From Prevotella sp. (GTDB taxonomy: Bacteria > Bacteroidota > Bacteroidia > Bacteroidales > Bacteroidaceae): a DNA stretch of 64,000 nucleotides. The DNA lies in assembly GCA_017462915.1 (NCBI GenBank), contig JAFTQG010000018.1, positions 1-64,000 on the forward strand, given 5' to 3'. Shown in pieces: positions 17,224 through 25,653 of this stretch. The notes beneath the pieces are model-generated. The model did not search any database, was not told where the DNA came from, and saw nothing but the letters and a program-made list of their open reading frames with translations. Position numbers and translations under genes: made by a program. The stretch's first letter is position 1. Each line of letters opens with the position of its first letter.

Positions 17224-17249
17224 GGTTTCTCCTTATTATATTACACTTT

Positions 17250-17861
17250 CTATCTCACTTTCAATACAACCTTGTATCTGGATTTCACCTTTGCAGGTAC
17301 ATCTCCTTGATAATTATGCCTTTCATGATAGTAGACATAGTCTGAAGGCCTTTCGTATTTTCTCACCAAAGGATGATAAGCAAGTTCCTCTTTATCAAAG
17401 AAATCAAAATATCTGACAGAGCATAACAATTCGTACAAGATATCATCGCTTATCCTCCCATACTTCTTTTTTCCTGCATAAACGACAACCTCGCCATCCA
17501 AGGAATCCTGTACAGGCAGAGACATTGCCACGTTTATGTTTTTACATTTTATGTCAATGACATAATCATGCCTGTCCTCCGAACTGTTGTAAACAAATCT
17601 TATATCACTAATCATGGTACAATATCTGTCAAACTGTTCTTGTCCTATGTATATTACGGTATCAACAGGATGGTTGTCTGCTTCTTTTTCAAACTCTTCA
17701 GGTGACTTCGATACAGGAGATTCCACGAAGCCCATTCTGTAATAAGCCGTAATCTCGTCAGTGTTCCTACATGATGTCATAGTGCATAGAAAGCAACACA
17801 CCAATATACTGTAAAGTTTCATCAGCATTTTATGTCTCTTCATATCACAACTCTTCATCAT
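17250..17861 (-). CDS. Lipoprotein, unknown, AT-rich
   Basis: 203 residues by the longest frame. The lipobox is MTSC within LYSILVCCFLCTMTSCRN, so the start is likely one of the internal ATGs at residue 7, 12 or 14. The mature part is not recognised. AT content is well above flanking genes, as for the next gene upstream, suggesting joint acquisition. Confidence 0.6.
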   Translation of the reverse strand: MMKSCDMKRHKMLMKLYSILVCCFLCTMTSCRNTDEITAYYRMGFVESPVSKSPEEFEKEADNHPVDTVIYIGQEQFDRYCTMISDIRFVYNSSEDRHDYVIDIKCKNINVAMSLPVQDSLDGEVVVYAGKKKYGRISDDILYELLCSVRYFDFFDKEELAYHPLVRKYERPSDYVYYHERHNYQGDVPAKVKSRYKVVLKVR

Positions 17862-17908
17862 AAGTTACAATATAATCCAATATTTTATCATTGATTTGAC
17901 ATAGCTCT

Positions 17909-18379
17909 TTAATCCGTAACTAAGCTAAAACAGTATACATACCATTCTTGGCTTGACTTCATCCTCCATTTTGATTCTGTTCTTTTCAATCCCTTTATAT
18001 ATTGTTCTACACGTTTCTTCTTTTGTCCTGTATAGTGATTAAATGGCAGTGTGATACCTCTTATCTCTTTTATCCTCAACTTGGAATCAAACAACATAAA
18101 GAAAAACACCCTATAACTATAATCATCACTGTCGGAATGATGACACTCCGTTCGAAGATAATCTTTCAAACCATCCTCTCCGTCCGTAAAATATATTTGG
18201 TTTAGTTTTACTTCATGTCTTTCACCTTTCCTTGTATTATATATAATGGTGGAATCATTTACAGGTATGTAAATCGTTCCATATTCATCATATATGTTCT
18301 TGCCGTCCTGACAATATACGCTGATTGAACAAAATAAAGCCGAATATATAAAAAGAATTAGTTGCTTCATACTATCCAT
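17909..18379 (-). CDS. Small exported protein, unknown, AT-rich
   Basis: 156 residues. Signal peptide MKQLILFIYSALFCSISVYCQ after a short lead, then a domain with IYIPVNDSTIIYNTRKGERHEVKLNQIYFTDGEDG and ending with KRTESKWRMKSSQEWYVYCF. Not recognised. The ATG lies inside a 22-bp stretch (18371-18392) that matches 7750-7771 with one mismatch, so an element end may form its 5' region. It is separated by about 50 nt from the next lipoprotein gene and could form an operon with it. Confidence 0.6.
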   Translation of the reverse strand: MDSMKQLILFIYSALFCSISVYCQDGKNIYDEYGTIYIPVNDSTIIYNTRKGERHEVKLNQIYFTDGEDGLKDYLRTECHHSDSDDYSYRVFFFMLFDSKLRIKEIRGITLPFNHYTGQKKKRVEQYIKGLKRTESKWRMKSSQEWYVYCFSLVTD

Positions 18380-18392
18380 TAATTTTGTTGAC
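18378..18392 (+). repeat. Third copy of the TTAATTTTGTTGAC motif
   Basis: ATTAATTTTGTTGAC matches 7757-7771; extended to 18371-18392 it matches 7750-7771 with one mismatch. It sits at the boundary between the AT-rich pair of genes and the GC-rich ATPase gene. Confidence 0.45.
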
Positions 18393-18406
18393 CGCCTGAT
18401 ACACCA

Positions 18407-19954
18407 TCATATTCCTCTCTCCGCCCAGTCGCCGCGGTCGAGAGTGCGGTAGGAGATGGCCTCGGCAAGATGCTGCGAGAGGACGGAAGGCGAGCCTTCA
18501 AGGTCGGCAATGGTGCGGGCGACCTTCAGGATGCGGCTGTATGCGCGGGCGGAGAGCGAGAGACGCTCCATAGCCATGCGGAGCATGTCGAGCGAACGGT
18601 CGTCGGGCTCGGCAAACTCGTGTATCATGCGCTCCGTCATCTGCGCATTGCAGTGGACGCCCTTGCAGCCTCTGAAACGCTCCTCCTGTATCCTCCGCGC
18701 GGCGATGACACGCTCGCGGATTGCCGAGGAGGGCTCGCCGGACGACTGGCGGCTGATGTCCTTGAACGGCACGGGTGTTATCTCACACTGTATGTCGATA
18801 CGGTCGAGCAGCGGACCGCTTATCTTGTTCATGTAGCGCTGGCGCTGTCCCGGCGTGCAGACACAGCGGTGGGTGGGGTCGCCGTAGTATCCGCAGGGGC
18901 AGGGATTCATCGAGGCGACGAACATTATGGAGCATGGATATTCTATCGTGTACTTGGCGCGCGAGATGGTTATCTTCCTGTCTTCCAGCGGCTGACGCAG
19001 GACTTCCAGCGTGCTCTTGCTGAACTCGGGGAGCTCATCGGCGAAAAGCACGCCGTTGTGTGCCAGACTTATCTCGCCGGGCTGTGCCTTCGTGCCGCCG
19101 CCGACAAGGGCTACCTGCGAGACGGTGTGGTGAGGAGCGCGGAACGGTCGCCGCGAGATGAGCGAGACGTCGCTGCCGAGCTTTCCTGCTATGGAGTGTA
19201 TCTGTGTAGTCTCGAGACTTTCGGCGAGGGAAAGGGGAGGGAGGATGCCGGGAAGGCGTTTTGCCATCATCGACTTTCCGCTGCCTGGAGGGCCTACCAT
19301 GATAAGGTTGTGTCCGCCGGCGGCAGCGACCTCGAAGGCTCTCTTCACGCTTTCCTGTCCGCGGACGTCGGCAAAATCGAGCGTCTCCTCTGCCTGCCTG
19401 GCGTAGAACTCCGCCCTTGTGTCCACGATTACGGGTTTGCTGTCGCCCATGCCGTTGAGGAACTCCACGACATCCGTTATCGTCTCCATGGCGTAGACGT
19501 CAAGATTGTTCACCACGGCAGCCTCGCGGCCGTTCTGCACAGGGACAATCAGTCCGCGGAACTTCTCTGCCCGTGCGCGGATGGCTATGGGCAGGGCTCC
19601 TTTCACGGGTTGCAGACGGCCGTCAAGCCCCAGTTCGCCGACAATCATATACTCTCCGAGGCGGTCTGCGGAGACCTGTTTGTCGGCGGCAAGGATGCCG
19701 ATGGCTATGGGCAGGTCGAAGCTGGCCCCTTCCTTCCTGAGGTCGGCAGGCGCGAGATTGACGGTAATCCTCTTGCAGGGATATTCGAATTTGTTTACGG
19801 TGATGGCGGAGTGTATGCGGCTCTGCGCCTCGCGCACGGCCTCGTCTCCCAGTCCGGAGAGGTAGAATTTCTCGCCTTTTGTGGCATTTACCTCTACGGT
19901 GACGGTCTTCACGTCGAGTCCGTTGACCGCCGCGCAGTAGGTTTTTACAAGCAT
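18407..19954 (-). CDS. YifB/ComM-type Mg-chelatase-like AAA+ ATPase
   Basis: 515 residues. N-terminal ChlI-like domain (MLVKTYCAAVNGLDVKTVTVEV; GLGDEAVREAQSRIHSA), AAA+ core with Walker A GPPGSGKSMMAKRLPG near residue 215, Walker B GVLFADELPEF, and a C-terminal domain with QMTERMIHEFAEPDD. ComM relatives promote branch migration during natural transformation; in Bacteroidota the gene is usually annotated as YifB. A four-cysteine-like cluster (CPCGYYGDPTHRCVC) is typical of the family. The start at 19954 begins with the conserved MLVKTY. Confidence 0.9.
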   Translation of the reverse strand: MLVKTYCAAVNGLDVKTVTVEVNATKGEKFYLSGLGDEAVREAQSRIHSAITVNKFEYPCKRITVNLAPADLRKEGASFDLPIAIGILAADKQVSADRLGEYMIVGELGLDGRLQPVKGALPIAIRARAEKFRGLIVPVQNGREAAVVNNLDVYAMETITDVVEFLNGMGDSKPVIVDTRAEFYARQAEETLDFADVRGQESVKRAFEVAAAGGHNLIMVGPPGSGKSMMAKRLPGILPPLSLAESLETTQIHSIAGKLGSDVSLISRRPFRAPHHTVSQVALVGGGTKAQPGEISLAHNGVLFADELPEFSKSTLEVLRQPLEDRKITISRAKYTIEYPCSIMFVASMNPCPCGYYGDPTHRCVCTPGQRQRYMNKISGPLLDRIDIQCEITPVPFKDISRQSSGEPSSAIRERVIAARRIQEERFRGCKGVHCNAQMTERMIHEFAEPDDRSLDMLRMAMERLSLSARAYSRILKVARTIADLEGSPSVLSQHLAEAISYRTLDRGDWAERGI

Positions 19955-20060
19955 TAGGTTTTTGGATGTTAGGTTTGGGGTTTTAGGTGATAGCCACAAT
20001 AGCCGGAATAGCCGATATAGATTCTATTCAGGCTATCGAGGCTATTCCGGCTATAATGTA
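19955..20060. repeat. Composite intergenic element
   Basis: G/T arm 19955-19985 (GGTTTTTGGATGTTAGG-like), then a 9-nt-period core from 19988 to 20058 that first reads ATAGCC-type units and then their complement, forming a hairpin. No C/A arm. Confidence 0.75.
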
Positions 20061-20069
20061 TGTCAGAGG

Positions 20070-21038
20070 CTATCTTGCAAGCCTCGATATAAGCTGTTCA
20101 AACGACAGGTCGCGGTCGGAAATCCTGCCGTTGCGTGCGAGGATATTCTGTCCTGTCTGGAAAAATCCCAGTTTTCCGGCCACTGGGCTGTCGGCCATCT
20201 TGCCGTCGCAGAACACCGGGAAGTCACGGTCTTCCCTGACGAGCATGTCTGTCGCCGCGTCATAGGCCACGCCGAGGATGTTCCATTCGGCATGTGTCTC
20301 GCTCCTCTCCGTGGCAAGGCGGCGGAGTGTGCCGGCACTCTCGAAGTCCCAGGAGGCGAAGCAGCAGATGACCCATGTCCCCTTGCTGATGTCGGGCAGC
20401 GGATTGCCCTTGATGTCCGTGCCTGCGAGGCGAGGCAGGGCAGAGCCTTTCACGGAGCGTTGCAGGTCGGCAATCCTGCTCCTCAGCACCTGCAGGGCGG
20501 CGTTTTCCCGTTGTGCGGCAAGCATCTTGTCTGCCAGCGACAGCGCCGCGCCATAGTCCGGCGACGGTGAGGCGAGGACATGGCTGCGCAGGAGATACAT
20601 GCTGACAGGCGATGCGGGGCTTTCCTCCACGACATCCTGCACAGCCTTCATCACCGCGCCGCGGTCTTTCCCGTCGCCTGCCGCCTTGCGGAACCGCGCC
20701 AGCAGCTTGTTGCCGTCGCCTCCGTCTACCTCCAGTTCCTGCAGGTTATGGGCGTTGCCCTCAAGCGACGCAGAGCCTCCCGGCGTCACCGACACGGGAA
20801 TCTCCATGCCGTTAGGCAGCATGATGACCGCCACTCCCTCATGGCGGCAGACGGGCTCGTAGGCAAAACGTCCGCCGGCAACGGTGATGGTGTCTATCCC
20901 CTCTATCGCTCCGTCAGGGCTATATACGTAAAACTCACCCTGATTGAGGTTAAGCAGATGACCTTTCAGCTTGAAATGCTCTTTGTCAGGTCCGCACGCA
21001 ACCAGCATCAGCGTGAGCAGCAGGAGTAAGTTTCTCAT
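20070..21038 (-). CDS. DUF4369 lipoprotein with degenerate thioredoxin fold
   Basis: 322 residues. Lipobox VAC in LLLLLTLMLVACGPDKE, so outer- or inner-membrane anchored. Residues about 20-110 match DUF4369 (FKLKGHLLNLNQGEFYVYSPDG), the usual N-terminal partner of TlpA/AhpC-like domains in Bacteroidota. The C-terminal domain has the thioredoxin-like order (KGTWVICCFASWDFESAG, then FPVFCDGKMADSPVAGKLGF) but WCxxC is replaced by WDFES, so ordinary disulphide exchange is not expected. The longer upstream frame reads through the tRNA gene and is not used. Confidence 0.8.
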   Translation of the reverse strand: MRNLLLLLTLMLVACGPDKEHFKLKGHLLNLNQGEFYVYSPDGAIEGIDTITVAGGRFAYEPVCRHEGVAVIMLPNGMEIPVSVTPGGSASLEGNAHNLQELEVDGGDGNKLLARFRKAAGDGKDRGAVMKAVQDVVEESPASPVSMYLLRSHVLASPSPDYGAALSLADKMLAAQRENAALQVLRSRIADLQRSVKGSALPRLAGTDIKGNPLPDISKGTWVICCFASWDFESAGTLRRLATERSETHAEWNILGVAYDAATDMLVREDRDFPVFCDGKMADSPVAGKLGFFQTGQNILARNGRISDRDLSFEQLISRLAR

Positions 21039-21092
21039 GATTTCATGTTTGTCATAAGGGCGCGACGAATATCGTGCCTTCACGTCCGCAGG

Positions 21093-21177
21093 TACCGCGA
21101 GCGGGACTCGAACCCGCACGGCCATTCCTGGCCAGGAGATTTTAAGTCTCCAGTGTCTACCATTCCACCATCGCGGC
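21093..21177 (-). tRNA. tRNA-Leu (UAA)
   Basis: Minus strand, 85 nt. The acceptor stem GCCGCGA pairs with TCGCGGT (first pair G-U). The anticodon stem-loop is GGAGA-CTTAAAA-TCTCC, anticodon UAA. The long variable arm (CTGGCCAGGAATGGCC region) and GGGTTCGAGTCCC T arm fit a class II leucine tRNA. CCA is not encoded. Confidence 0.95.
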
Positions 21178-21317
21178 ACATCAGGGTGTATACTTTCTGC
21201 AAAATTACTTATTTTAATCTACATAGAAGAGTAATGGACTTTCTTATTAGTTTTTTTTAACACGAAGAGGCGTCTCGACACGATAGTGCGAAGTGTCTGC
21301 CATGGCTTGCCCGGCGG

Positions 21318-21409
21318 AGGGTGACCTTTTGTCTGGCAAACCGTCACCCTCCACAGGGCAGAAGGTGACCCTCTGCCTGATGAAAGGTGACCCTTTGCAG
21401 GGCGATGGA
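21318..21409. repeat. 22-nt-period GGTGACC array B
   Basis: Cores at 21320, 21342, 21364 and 21386: GGTGACC, CGTCACC, GGTGACC, GGTGACC, exactly 22 nt apart. It directly precedes a composite element and the promoter of the exopolysaccharide locus. Confidence 0.8.
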
Positions 21410-21513
21410 ACGGCGATAGCCGGAATAGCCTTGATAGCCTGAATAGAAACTATAGAGGCTATATCGGCTATTCCGGCTATCGCCTAAAAACCCAACACCA
21501 CTAAACCACCAAA
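21410..21513. repeat. Composite element with 19-bp palindrome
   Basis: Arms 21412-21430 and 21466-21484 are perfect 19-bp inverted copies made of 9-nt units, with further CTATAGAGG-type units in the loop. A short C/A arm (CCACTAAACCACC) follows. It ends 4 nt before the -33 box of the next promoter. Confidence 0.85.
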
Positions 21514-21516
21514 TTC

Positions 21517-21548
21517 TTTGGAGGATTGCATTTTTTTTTGTACTTTTG
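21517..21548 (+). promoter_or_regulatory. Promoter of the exopolysaccharide locus
   Basis: TTTG (21517-21520), 20 nt including a T9 run, TACTTTTG (21541-21548). Transcription would start near 21555, leaving a leader of about 155 nt with a small hairpin CATGGG/CCCATG at 21591-21609. Confidence 0.7.
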
Positions 21549-21710
21549 CAGAGATTACAAAATAAACGAGGTGTCTCTCCGTTATCTTTACATGGGAGTA
21601 CACCCCATGACATCTATGGGAAACAGCGTGTGCACAGCCTTCGCCGCAGGAGAATGACTGCCGATGCCATGCACCGGGAAACAGAAGAAACAGAAAATCT
21701 GACTTATATA

Positions 21711-24263
21711 ATGAAACGATTCCTTGTAACCGCTTTTATCAGCATCATCGCCTTGGCTGGAGCCTTGGCGCAGTCGATGTCCGACTCGCAGATCATCGAC
21801 TATGTAACGAAAGAACAGAAGAAAGGTACATCACAGGCGCAGATAGTCACCAAACTGATGCAGAAGGGCGTCAGCGTGACGAAGCTCCAGCAGCTGCGCA
21901 AGAAATACGCGAAGATGAAGAACAGCAGCCTCGGCGCCTCCTCGGAGAAAGGCGGGGCTGACGACAGCCGCAGCCGCACGGCAAACGGCACTTCCCAGCG
22001 CGGCGGCTCTTCCAAGGCCTCGGGAAGCACGCTCGGCAACGAGGAGATGTATCCTGAGCTCAGCCGCCGCATGGACAGCGGAGACGACGACAGCTTCAGC
22101 GACGGCGTGGACGCCCTCAACGGCTTCATGCCCGACTCCACGGCGATGCTCGAGAAGAAGATAGAGCAGAAGCTGAAGAACAGGCGCAAGGTCTTCGGAC
22201 GCGACATCTTCAACAACAAGGAGCTGTCCTTCGAGCCGAACATGAACATCGCCACGCCGCAGACATACGTCCTCGGCCCCGGCGACGCCGTGATAGTAGA
22301 CATCTACGGAGCCTCGCAGAAGTCGGAGACCTACACCGTAAGTCCCGACGGCGAGATAGTCATCGACGGCTTCGGCCCCGTACAGCTCAGCGGGCTCACC
22401 GTGGCGCAGGCAAACAGGAAGCTGCGCTCCACGCTCGGCTCGAGATACGCCTCCTCGAAGGTGAAGCTCACCGTGGGACAGACGAAGACCATCATGGTCA
22501 ATGTCATGGGCGAGGTGAAGATACCGGGCACATACACCCTCTCGGCCTTCGCCAGCGTCTTCCACGCCCTCTATATGGCAGGCGGCACCAACGAGCTCGG
22601 CACGCTGCGCTCCATCAAGGTCTACCGCAACGGACGCCTCGTCTCCAACGTCGACATCTACGACTATATCCTCAACGGCAAGCTCACAGGCAATGTACGC
22701 CTGCATGACAACGATGTCATCGTCGTAGGCCCTTACGAGTGTCTCGTGAACATCACAGGCAAGGTGAAACGCCCTATGTGGTACGAGATGAAAGCCTCGG
22801 AATCCATGAAGTCGCTCCTGAAATATGCCGGCGGATTCACCGGCGACGCATACACCAAGAGCGTCCGCGACATAAGGAAAAACGGCAAGGAATACTCCGT
22901 GTACAACGTCACGGAATTTGACTTCGCCTCCTTCCGCCTCGCCGACGAAGACTCCGTCAGCGTCGACTCCATCCTCCCGAGATACTCCAATATGGTGGAG
23001 CTCAAGGGCGCGGCCTTCCGCCCCGGAAAATACCAGCTCGGAGGAGAGATAACAAGCGTCCGCAGCCTCATAACCATAGCCGACGGACTCCGTGAGGATG
23101 CCTTCACGCAGCACGCCGTCATGCACCGCATGAAGAAGGACCGCACCCTCGAGGTCATCCCCGTAGACATACAGGGCATACTCGACGGCACAGTGGCCGA
23201 TATACCGCTCGCCAACGAGGACGTGCTCTTCATACCGTCGCGCAAGGAACTCACCGCCGAGCGCAACCTCAAGATATACGGCGAGGTATACTATCCAGGC
23301 ACATACCAGTATGCCGACGGCATGACGGTCGAGGACTTCATACTCCAGGCAGGAGGACTCAAGAACTCCGCCTCCACGACCGTAAAGGTCAACCGCCGCA
23401 TGGCAGACACCGCCGCCTCGGGCAACGTCCGCACGGAATCCTATGAGATGCAGCTCGTCGACGGCTTCGTCCTCGACGGCAAGGAAGGCTTCAAGCTCAA
23501 GCCCTTTGACGAGGTATACGTGACACGCAACGCCGCATACGTCGAGCAGATGAACGTCAGCATCGAGGGCGAAGTCATCTCCGCAGGCCACTACGGCATG
23601 ACAAAGGCCAACACACGCGTCAGCGACATCCTCAAGCTCTGCGGCGGCACGACATCACAGGCAGCCCCTAACGGCACATACATCATGCGCAAGATGAACG
23701 AAGAGGAGAAGCGCATACGCCAGAAGCATCTCGACGAGCAGCGCTCATACCGCGCCTACACCTCTGCAGGACAGCAGCAGCTCTCCGACGGCGGCAGCAA
23801 GTATCTCTTCGCCGACTCCCTCCTCATCGAGCAGTTCCTCCGTCAGGACGAGTACAAGGTGGCAGTAGACCTCCAGGCCTCCATCAACGAGCCGGGCTCC
23901 CCGGGCGACATCATCCTCCGCGACGGCGACCGCATCATCGTTCAGGAGACAAACAACACCGTGAGAATCAGCGGTGCCGTGCCTTACGAGAACACCGTGC
24001 CTTACGTCAAGGGCAAGAACGTCAAATCCTACATGGCACAGGGCGGTGCACGCGGCGCGAAGAACCGCCGCTGGGCGTATGTCATCTATCAGAACGGCAC
24101 GGCGAAGATGGTCCGCGACGGCGCCAAGATAGAACCGGGCTGCGAGATAGTCCTGCCGGAGCGCAACACCCAGAACAACGCCATGCAGAATGCCTCCATG
24201 TGGGTAAGCATAGGTTCGACCCTCGCCACTATGGGTGCCGTGATAGCTTCCGTGCTGAAATGA
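21711..24263 (+). CDS. Polysaccharide export protein with SLBB domains
   Basis: 850 residues. The start was set at ATG 21711, which begins the signal peptide MKRFLVTAFISIIALAGALAQ; the upstream frame is leader. A Ser/Gly-rich linker (about 70-110) precedes the Poly_export segment TYVLGPGDAVIVDIYGASQKSETYTVSPDGEIVIDGFGPV, then several SLBB-type repeats (VNVMGEVKIPGTYTL; VNITGKVKRPMWYEM; KIYGEVYYPGTYQYADGMTVEDFILQAGGL; SIEGEVISAGHY) and a final hydrophobic segment WVSIGSTLATMGAVIASVL. The order is that of Wza-like outer-membrane exporters fused to extra SLBB domains, common in Bacteroidota. First gene of the locus; it likely forms the outer-membrane channel. Confidence 0.88.
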   Translation: MKRFLVTAFISIIALAGALAQSMSDSQIIDYVTKEQKKGTSQAQIVTKLMQKGVSVTKLQQLRKKYAKMKNSSLGASSEKGGADDSRSRTANGTSQRGGSSKASGSTLGNEEMYPELSRRMDSGDDDSFSDGVDALNGFMPDSTAMLEKKIEQKLKNRRKVFGRDIFNNKELSFEPNMNIATPQTYVLGPGDAVIVDIYGASQKSETYTVSPDGEIVIDGFGPVQLSGLTVAQANRKLRSTLGSRYASSKVKLTVGQTKTIMVNVMGEVKIPGTYTLSAFASVFHALYMAGGTNELGTLRSIKVYRNGRLVSNVDIYDYILNGKLTGNVRLHDNDVIVVGPYECLVNITGKVKRPMWYEMKASESMKSLLKYAGGFTGDAYTKSVRDIRKNGKEYSVYNVTEFDFASFRLADEDSVSVDSILPRYSNMVELKGAAFRPGKYQLGGEITSVRSLITIADGLREDAFTQHAVMHRMKKDRTLEVIPVDIQGILDGTVADIPLANEDVLFIPSRKELTAERNLKIYGEVYYPGTYQYADGMTVEDFILQAGGLKNSASTTVKVNRRMADTAASGNVRTESYEMQLVDGFVLDGKEGFKLKPFDEVYVTRNAAYVEQMNVSIEGEVISAGHYGMTKANTRVSDILKLCGGTTSQAAPNGTYIMRKMNEEEKRIRQKHLDEQRSYRAYTSAGQQQLSDGGSKYLFADSLLIEQFLRQDEYKVAVDLQASINEPGSPGDIILRDGDRIIVQETNNTVRISGAVPYENTVPYVKGKNVKSYMAQGGARGAKNRRWAYVIYQNGTAKMVRDGAKIEPGCEIVLPERNTQNNAMQNASMWVSIGSTLATMGAVIASVLK

Positions 24264-24303
24264 TTTGGGATAGGGAAATAAAGCAAAAACAGACTATAGA
24301 TAC

Positions 24304-25653
24304 TTGATACATCAGATATTACATATATTCTCAGATGAGGACAGGCGTACTTGCCAAATCAAGAGGAATATTCTTGGCTCGGCAGTCCTTAAGAGCATAG
24401 GAATGTTGGCTTCATTCCTTATAGTTCCTGTTACATTGGGATATCTGAACAGCGAGGTCTATGGAATATGGCTTACAATGTCTTCAGTCCTGTACTGGAT
24501 ATCCTTTTCAGATATAGGTCTCGGCAACGGGATGCGTAATTATCTGACAGGGGCAATATCAAGAGGCAACTGGGATGAGGCGAGAATGTATGTCAGCACG
24601 ACTGTAGTGATACTGAGCATTATAGCTCTGGTCTTTGGCGTAATATCTTATATAGCAATATCGCTTCTGGATTTAGGGCATTTCTTCAACACACGTTTGA
24701 TATCAGAAAAAGAACTGTCCACAGCCTTGACCGTTGCCGTGATGTTTACACTGGTCAATTTCGTCGTAAAGAATATTGGAATGATATTCGTTGCCCTGCA
24801 ACATTATGCGGTGAACGACCTGCTTGTAGTGTCTGGAAATGTCATTGCGCTTATTCTCGTGTACATACTTACACAGACGGTTGCCGGCAGTCTGGTGAAT
24901 GTCGTCCTTATATTCACGGCGACACCTGTTCTTGTCTTCGCACTCAGTGCTGTGCCGATATTCCGCCGATATCCGCAGCTGCGTCCTTCTTTCAAGGAAG
25001 TGGATATGAATATTGCCAGAAGGATAATTGCAAAAGGGCTTGGATTCTTTGCCATACAGATAACAAGCTGTCTTGTGATATTCGGCAGCAGCAATATATT
25101 CATAACGCAGTATTGCGGGCCGGAGTCTGTCACTGTCTACAATATAGCGTACAAATGGTTCAATATCATTGTCATTGCATATACCATAGTCATTTCTCCC
25201 ATGTGGAATGCATATACTGACGCCTATGTCAAGAATGACATGCCATGGATAGACAATACTTTCCGAAAGGCAATGAAGATATGGGCATTGACAGCTGTCG
25301 CAGGAATCCTGATGCTGGCAGGCAGTGGCTTGTTCTATGGACTGTGGGTGGGAGACAGTGTCTCCGTGCCGTTTACGGTCTCAGCAAGCGTATTGGTGTA
25401 TTTGCTGATGTTCAATCTCAACAGCGGTATAACATGCCTTCTGAACGGTTTGAATAAAATCAAAGTACAGATATATACGTCAGTGGCATTCACTGCCATT
25501 TACCTTGCTGTTGTCAATATATCAGGAGAACGGCTTGGGATAGAAGGAATAGTATCGAGCATGGCGTTGTGCTATGCGGCAATGGCGGCAATACATCTTT
25601 ACCAGTGCCGTTTGCTTACAAAAGGCAAGGCAAAAGGTATATGGAACAAATAG
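24304..25653 (+). CDS. Polysaccharide flippase, Wzx type
   Basis: 449 residues from a TTG start. No ATG occurs in the open frame before residue 32 (a TAG at 24271 limits extension), and the N-terminal sequence SDEDRRTCQIKRNILGSAVLKSIGMLASFLIVPVTLGYL is typical of the family start, so TTG at 24304 or another non-ATG codon is used. About 12 transmembrane segments follow (YGIWLTMSSVLYWISFSDIGLGNGMRNYL). It should move lipid-linked repeat units across the inner membrane. It overlaps the next gene by 13 nt. Confidence 0.85.
   Translation: MIHQILHIFSDEDRRTCQIKRNILGSAVLKSIGMLASFLIVPVTLGYLNSEVYGIWLTMSSVLYWISFSDIGLGNGMRNYLTGAISRGNWDEARMYVSTTVVILSIIALVFGVISYIAISLLDLGHFFNTRLISEKELSTALTVAVMFTLVNFVVKNIGMIFVALQHYAVNDLLVVSGNVIALILVYILTQTVAGSLVNVVLIFTATPVLVFALSAVPIFRRYPQLRPSFKEVDMNIARRIIAKGLGFFAIQITSCLVIFGSSNIFITQYCGPESVTVYNIAYKWFNIIVIAYTIVISPMWNAYTDAYVKNDMPWIDNTFRKAMKIWALTAVAGILMLAGSGLFYGLWVGDSVSVPFTVSASVLVYLLMFNLNSGITCLLNGLNKIKVQIYTSVAFTAIYLAVVNISGERLGIEGIVSSMALCYAAMAAIHLYQCRLLTKGKAKGIWNK

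Noticed and set aside
21039-21179. N-terminal extension of the DUF4369 gene
   Set aside because: It reads through the tRNA-Leu gene; the lipoprotein signal starts at 21038.
21831-23591. Minus-strand 586-codon frame inside the export gene
   Set aside because: Shadow of a GC-rich gene with strong third-position bias.
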